A stretch of 64,000 nucleotides of DNA, taken from Aphelocoma coerulescens (Eukaryota; Chordata; Aves; Passeriformes; Corvidae). Location of the stretch: the NCBI RefSeq assembly GCF_041296385.1, contig NC_091017.1:11836001-11900000 (forward strand), given 5' to 3'. The position numbers and the translations under genes were made by a program. How positions within the stretch are numbered: the first letter of the stretch is position 1; every line of letters begins with the position of its first letter. Below are positions 61,066 through 64,000 of this stretch, in pieces. The notes under the pieces are model-generated. The model was not told where the DNA came from, searched no databases, and saw nothing but the letters and a program-made list of their open reading frames with translations.

Positions 61066-61897
61066 TTGCTTGCTCCAGAAAGGAAGCCGCAGCTATAGTG
61101 CTTCATCCCACAGCGTGGACATAGGCACTTTCCTAGTTGTTCAGCCTTGCAGAGTCCCTGCAACTAGAGCTCAGCCAGGAGCAGGCGTCAAAGCAGAAGG
61201 CTTTCCTAAAGCACGCCTCTCCAACCAGCCTTCGGAAATCGCAAATGACACTGTGGCTCTGTGCCTTTCTTCTAAGACAGACGCCCACCTTGCTTTCACT
61301 CTCGCAGCTCCCTTGGCAGCCTCCAGCAGCTGCTTTCCTGGAGAACGGCCCGAGAAGTAGAAGCCAGGGCTGGGCTGCACCTTCGCCTTCCGCACGTAAG
61401 CGGCACCAGACTCACCGGTGCGCTCTGTTCTTCCCTCCTCCGCTGCATGCTACTACCATCGTGTTCTCGGAAAGACGGAGACTGAAGGGAAGCGCAAATG
61501 CTTCCACAGAGAGCTACAAGAGGAATAGGCAGCAGCAGCACAGGTAAGTGCCGTGGAACTTCCTCCTTCCCAAGGCTATAACGTCAATTCAGCAGGCAGG
61601 AGAGTGGCAGCCACGCTCGTCTTGCAGCCCGTACAACGAGCACGCGAGCCCGGCGCTCCGCGGCTTCGTTCTTCGCCTTTTCGAGCACGCCGTACCTTCG
61701 TTCCCCCGGAGGCGGACGGTCTTCTGCTTCTCGCCCGGAACACTGTGCCCGGCAGTGCAGCGCTTTCTGCGGCAAGCTGCAAAGCGCCCGTCAGATGGCG
61801 ATGCTGTCTGCCCGCTCCTCGGCTCGAGTGTACTCCGGCGCACGCTGCCGTCTCGCAAGGAGCAAAGAGCTTCGGTAGACATCTCGCACAGGAGAAA
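60666..61897 (+). repeat. 1.23-kb monomer, unit 6 only copy
   Basis: Its early segment reads CTGGCACAC, a spelling otherwise found in the diverged stubs. T at 61545 turns the GGAAAGT/GGCAAGT site into GGTAAGT, cutting the long open frame and creating a consensus-like splice donor. Confidence 0.92.
61541..61550 (+). other. Consensus-like splice donor created by a private base in unit 6
   Basis: The site reads CAG|GTAAGTG because of T at 61545. Other monomers have CAGGAAAGTG (for example near 3660) or CAGGCAAGTG (for example near 4890). GTAAGT after CAG is the vertebrate donor consensus. Usage is unknown. Confidence 0.35.
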
Positions 61898-62086
61898 GGT
61901 GCCAGGACGACACCACATTCCTCCTCACCCCTTCTCGTGGCCCACATTGTGGTGCTGCCTTCAAAGCCGTGCGCATTGAAAGACTCTTCCAGCAAGTGCT
62001 TCTCCCCTGGCACACTTCGCTCAGCGACAGCTACGTGGGCAGCGTGGACTCAGCGAAACTGAAAGGGTGTCCTTGTAGCTCGAGCT

Positions 62087-62741
62087 TGTTGGAGAGGATG
62101 AAAGTTTGGTAAGAAAGTTTCACAGCTATGTAAGCTTGACAGAAAGATCTCTGAATGTAGAAACTTAGCATGAGGTAGAAATGGAAACGAGTTTTGATAG
62201 AGAGTAAAAGGTGTTTTGCTGAAACACTGATCACTGAATAACTGAGAAGGCAAAGGTTGGAGATTGAGTTGGAAGGAGATGTTTTTTATTAGGACACCGG
62301 TATGTGAGTACAAACAAGCACATGTTTTTCACCAAGTAAATAAGTCTCAAGAAGGCCATAAGGAAATAGAAAACATGTTTTTACCAAAAAGAGAGCTATC
62401 GCAGGCAAACAAGAAATGTCGATGTAGCAAGAAGAAGAGAGGTCTGAGAATTTTCCACTGTAAGCTTAAATTGTAACATACTTAGTCTTGTGATTGGATA
62501 AGAATGACTATAATATGGTAATGGTAGTAGTCATGATAGGCTACAGGCAAATGTAAAGGTATTGTTGTATGGTGCTTATTGGTTGCTATGTATTGAGATA
62601 CTCAGCAAAGAAAAATACATAATGCTTTCTAACTTGAACAGAAAGCGGCTCCAGGTATGCCTACCAGCTGTAGCTGACAGCTGTAGGGCTGGCTCTGGAT
62701 ACCCACTCCCTGAAATGCTGTAACTTCGCCTATGCAATACA
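62087..62741. mobile_element. Probable LTR-derived insert, unit 6
   Basis: It has one private change, C to G at 62485. Confidence 0.45.
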
Positions 62742-62793
62742 CAGCTTTCAAGAGAGCCGCCTGAAGTCCAGACACCCTTCGCGAGCCTTTCTC

Positions 62794-64000
62794 CTATAGA
62801 GCTGTGGAAAGAAATCGTGCACGCTACACCGAGGGTGCGTGCAGCATGCACGAGCAAAAGCGGCAAAGTTCAGTGCCCTCGCTGGGCTTCCCTTCCGTGC
62901 GGATAACGTGAGGCGAAAAATGAAGCCGCAGAGCACCGGGCTTGCAGGTGCAGTGCACCGAGTTGCAGAAGTCCAGCAGGCTCGTTCACAAGCCAAGCCG
63001 GCTGAGGGAGTCCTCGCGTCTCCAAAAGGGAACGCGGAGCCGTAGCACTTCATCCCACAGCGTGGACATAGGCACTTCCCTAGTCGTTCAGCCTTGCAGA
63101 GTCCCTGCAGCTAGAGCTCACCCAGGAGCAGGCGTCAAAGCAGAAGGCCCTCCTAAAGCACCCTTTCTCCAAGCAGCCTCCTGAAAGGGCGCATCACAGT
63201 GCGGCTCTGCGCCTTTCTTCTAAGACAGACGCCCGCTATACTTTCGTGCTCGCAGCTCCCTTGGCAGCCTCCAGCAGCTACTCTCCTGGAGAACGGCCGT
63301 AGACGTCAAAGCCAGTGCTGGGCTGCACCTCCGCCCTCCCCAGGTAAGCAACAGCGAACTCACCGGTGCACTCTGTACTTCCCTCCTCCGCTTGCATCCT
63401 ACATGCATTCGTGTTCTCCGAAACTCAGAGACTGAAGGGAAGGGCAATTGCTTCCCCAGATAGCTGCAAGGGCACTAGGCAGCAGCAGCACAAATTTCAC
63501 ATGACCTGATGCACTGTAGAGATATTACCCTGTTACCCCTCCTTTCTCCTCGTCCTCGACCAATTGTGGTGGGATGTCGAAAGGCTTGGCCAGCGAAAAG
63601 CTCATCCAGCAAGGGCGTCTCTCTTGACGCATTTCCCTGACCGAGAGCTACACAGATGGTCTGGACACTGTAAAACAGCAAGAAAATAATTCTATGTCCA
63701 GCTGAGGAAAATCCGTGCACAGAAAAATGTAGATGCCTGCAGTAAACAATCTGAAGAGCGGCAAAGCTCCAAGCCATCGCTGCGCTTCAGTCCTGTCCGG
63801 ACCACAGAAGGCGAAGAACGAAGCAGCTGGGCACCGGCTTCATGGACTCAGTGGCGCGACTTGCAAACGTCCAGCCAAGAGCTGCTTCAACAAGCAGATT
63901 CAGCCGAGAATGCTCTGCCTGCACTTTCCCTCGCAGCGCTAGGCAGCACCACGTTCTGTTTGCGTGGCAGCCTGATTCTTAACGGAAAGATTCTCAATGC
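62794..64000 (+). repeat. 3' diverged module block, unit 6, cut by the window end
   Basis: It covers the first ~1.2 kb of the block, including the first member of the 171-bp pair (63752-63922). Confidence 0.75.

Larger units (their letters stand above)
1..64000 (+). repeat. 11.3-kb macrosatellite array, 5 full units plus part of a sixth
   Basis: The same sequence recurs head to tail at 1, 12560, 23887, 35214, 46542 and 57885, always in the same orientation. Line-by-line reading finds only scattered single-base changes between units, so homogenisation is recent. Neither array end is inside the window. Near-identity over 11 kb is typical of macrosatellites that undergo unequal exchange. An assembly error in copy number cannot be excluded from sequence alone, but unit-specific variants show that the copies are not one unit pasted repeatedly. 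Confidence 0.97.
57885..64000 (+). repeat. Macrosatellite unit 6, partial (one monomer)
   Basis: The unit is cut by the window end inside the diverged module block. It has a single 1.23-kb monomer. Private changes include A at 58953, G at 60411, T at 61545 (creating GTAAGT) and G at 62485. More private changes here than in units 1-4 fit a position nearer to less exchanged sequence, but that is inference. Confidence 0.93.

Noticed and set aside
1..64000. Ribosomal DNA array
   Set aside because: The unit size is plausible, but no 18S, 5.8S, 28S or 5S sequence is present.
1..64000. Known chicken MHM (about 2.2 kb) or W-linked XhoI/EcoRI satellite families
   Set aside because: The period and the sequence as I remember them do not fit; a database search would settle it.
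1..64000. Pure assembly artefact by copying one unit
   Set aside because: Units differ in monomer number, indels and substitutions, several shared by only some units; exact copy number nevertheless needs long-read support.

Overview
This window holds no recognisable gene. It is a large eukaryotic, very probably vertebrate, macrosatellite: about 11.3 kb units repeated head to tail, nearly identical to one another and all in the same orientation. Five full units and part of a sixth are present, at 1-12559, 12560-23886, 23887-35213, 35214-46541, 46542-57884 and 57885-64000. Unit lengths are 12559, 11327, 11327, 11328 and 11343 bp. All of these differences are accounted for: unit 1 has one extra 1232-bp internal monomer, a 1-bp difference lies in the first monomer, and unit 5 has a 25-bp duplication plus a 10-bp deletion. 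Where the unit is taken to start is arbitrary; it follows the window edge.

Layout of one unit, in unit 1 coordinates. 1-329 is a spacer. 330-2194 holds old, diverged copies of a GC-rich module. 2195-3180 is an imperfect palindrome of that module. 2782-6476 is a tandem run of 1.23-kb, CpG-dense monomers. 6477-6665 is a diverged monomer stub. 6666-7320 is an AT-richer insert that looks like a retroviral LTR. 7373-9397 holds further diverged module copies, including a 171-bp pair. 9398-9599 carries inverted copies of a degenerate ~200-bp repeat. 9600-10906 is a pyrimidine-rich TTGCC tract that contains an LTR-like insert at 10137-10460. 10911-11045 is the complementary GGCAA purine tract. 11100-12190 is a degenerate ~200-bp tandem array, and 12191-12559 is a second spacer. 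The structure is therefore nested: an ancestral module was duplicated in both orientations and diverged, one version was re-amplified as the 1.23-kb monomer, and the whole block was amplified again as the 11.3-kb unit.

The monomer number per unit runs 3-2-2-2-2-1 along the window. Diagnostic bases in the monomers show a mosaic consistent with unequal exchange and gene conversion. The unit lacks conserved-looking proteins: the longest open frames overlap on both strands, match nothing I recognise, and one is cut by a stop in unit 6. There are splice-like signals, notably an 88-nt cassette kept at exactly the same length in two diverged copies, so a spliced non-coding transcript is possible but unproven.

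Organism: the LTR-like inserts, CpG-dense GC-rich modules and macrosatellite scale would fit a bird, for example sex-chromosome or microchromosome heterochromatin. This rests on general resemblance only, and I could not identify the species or chromosome.
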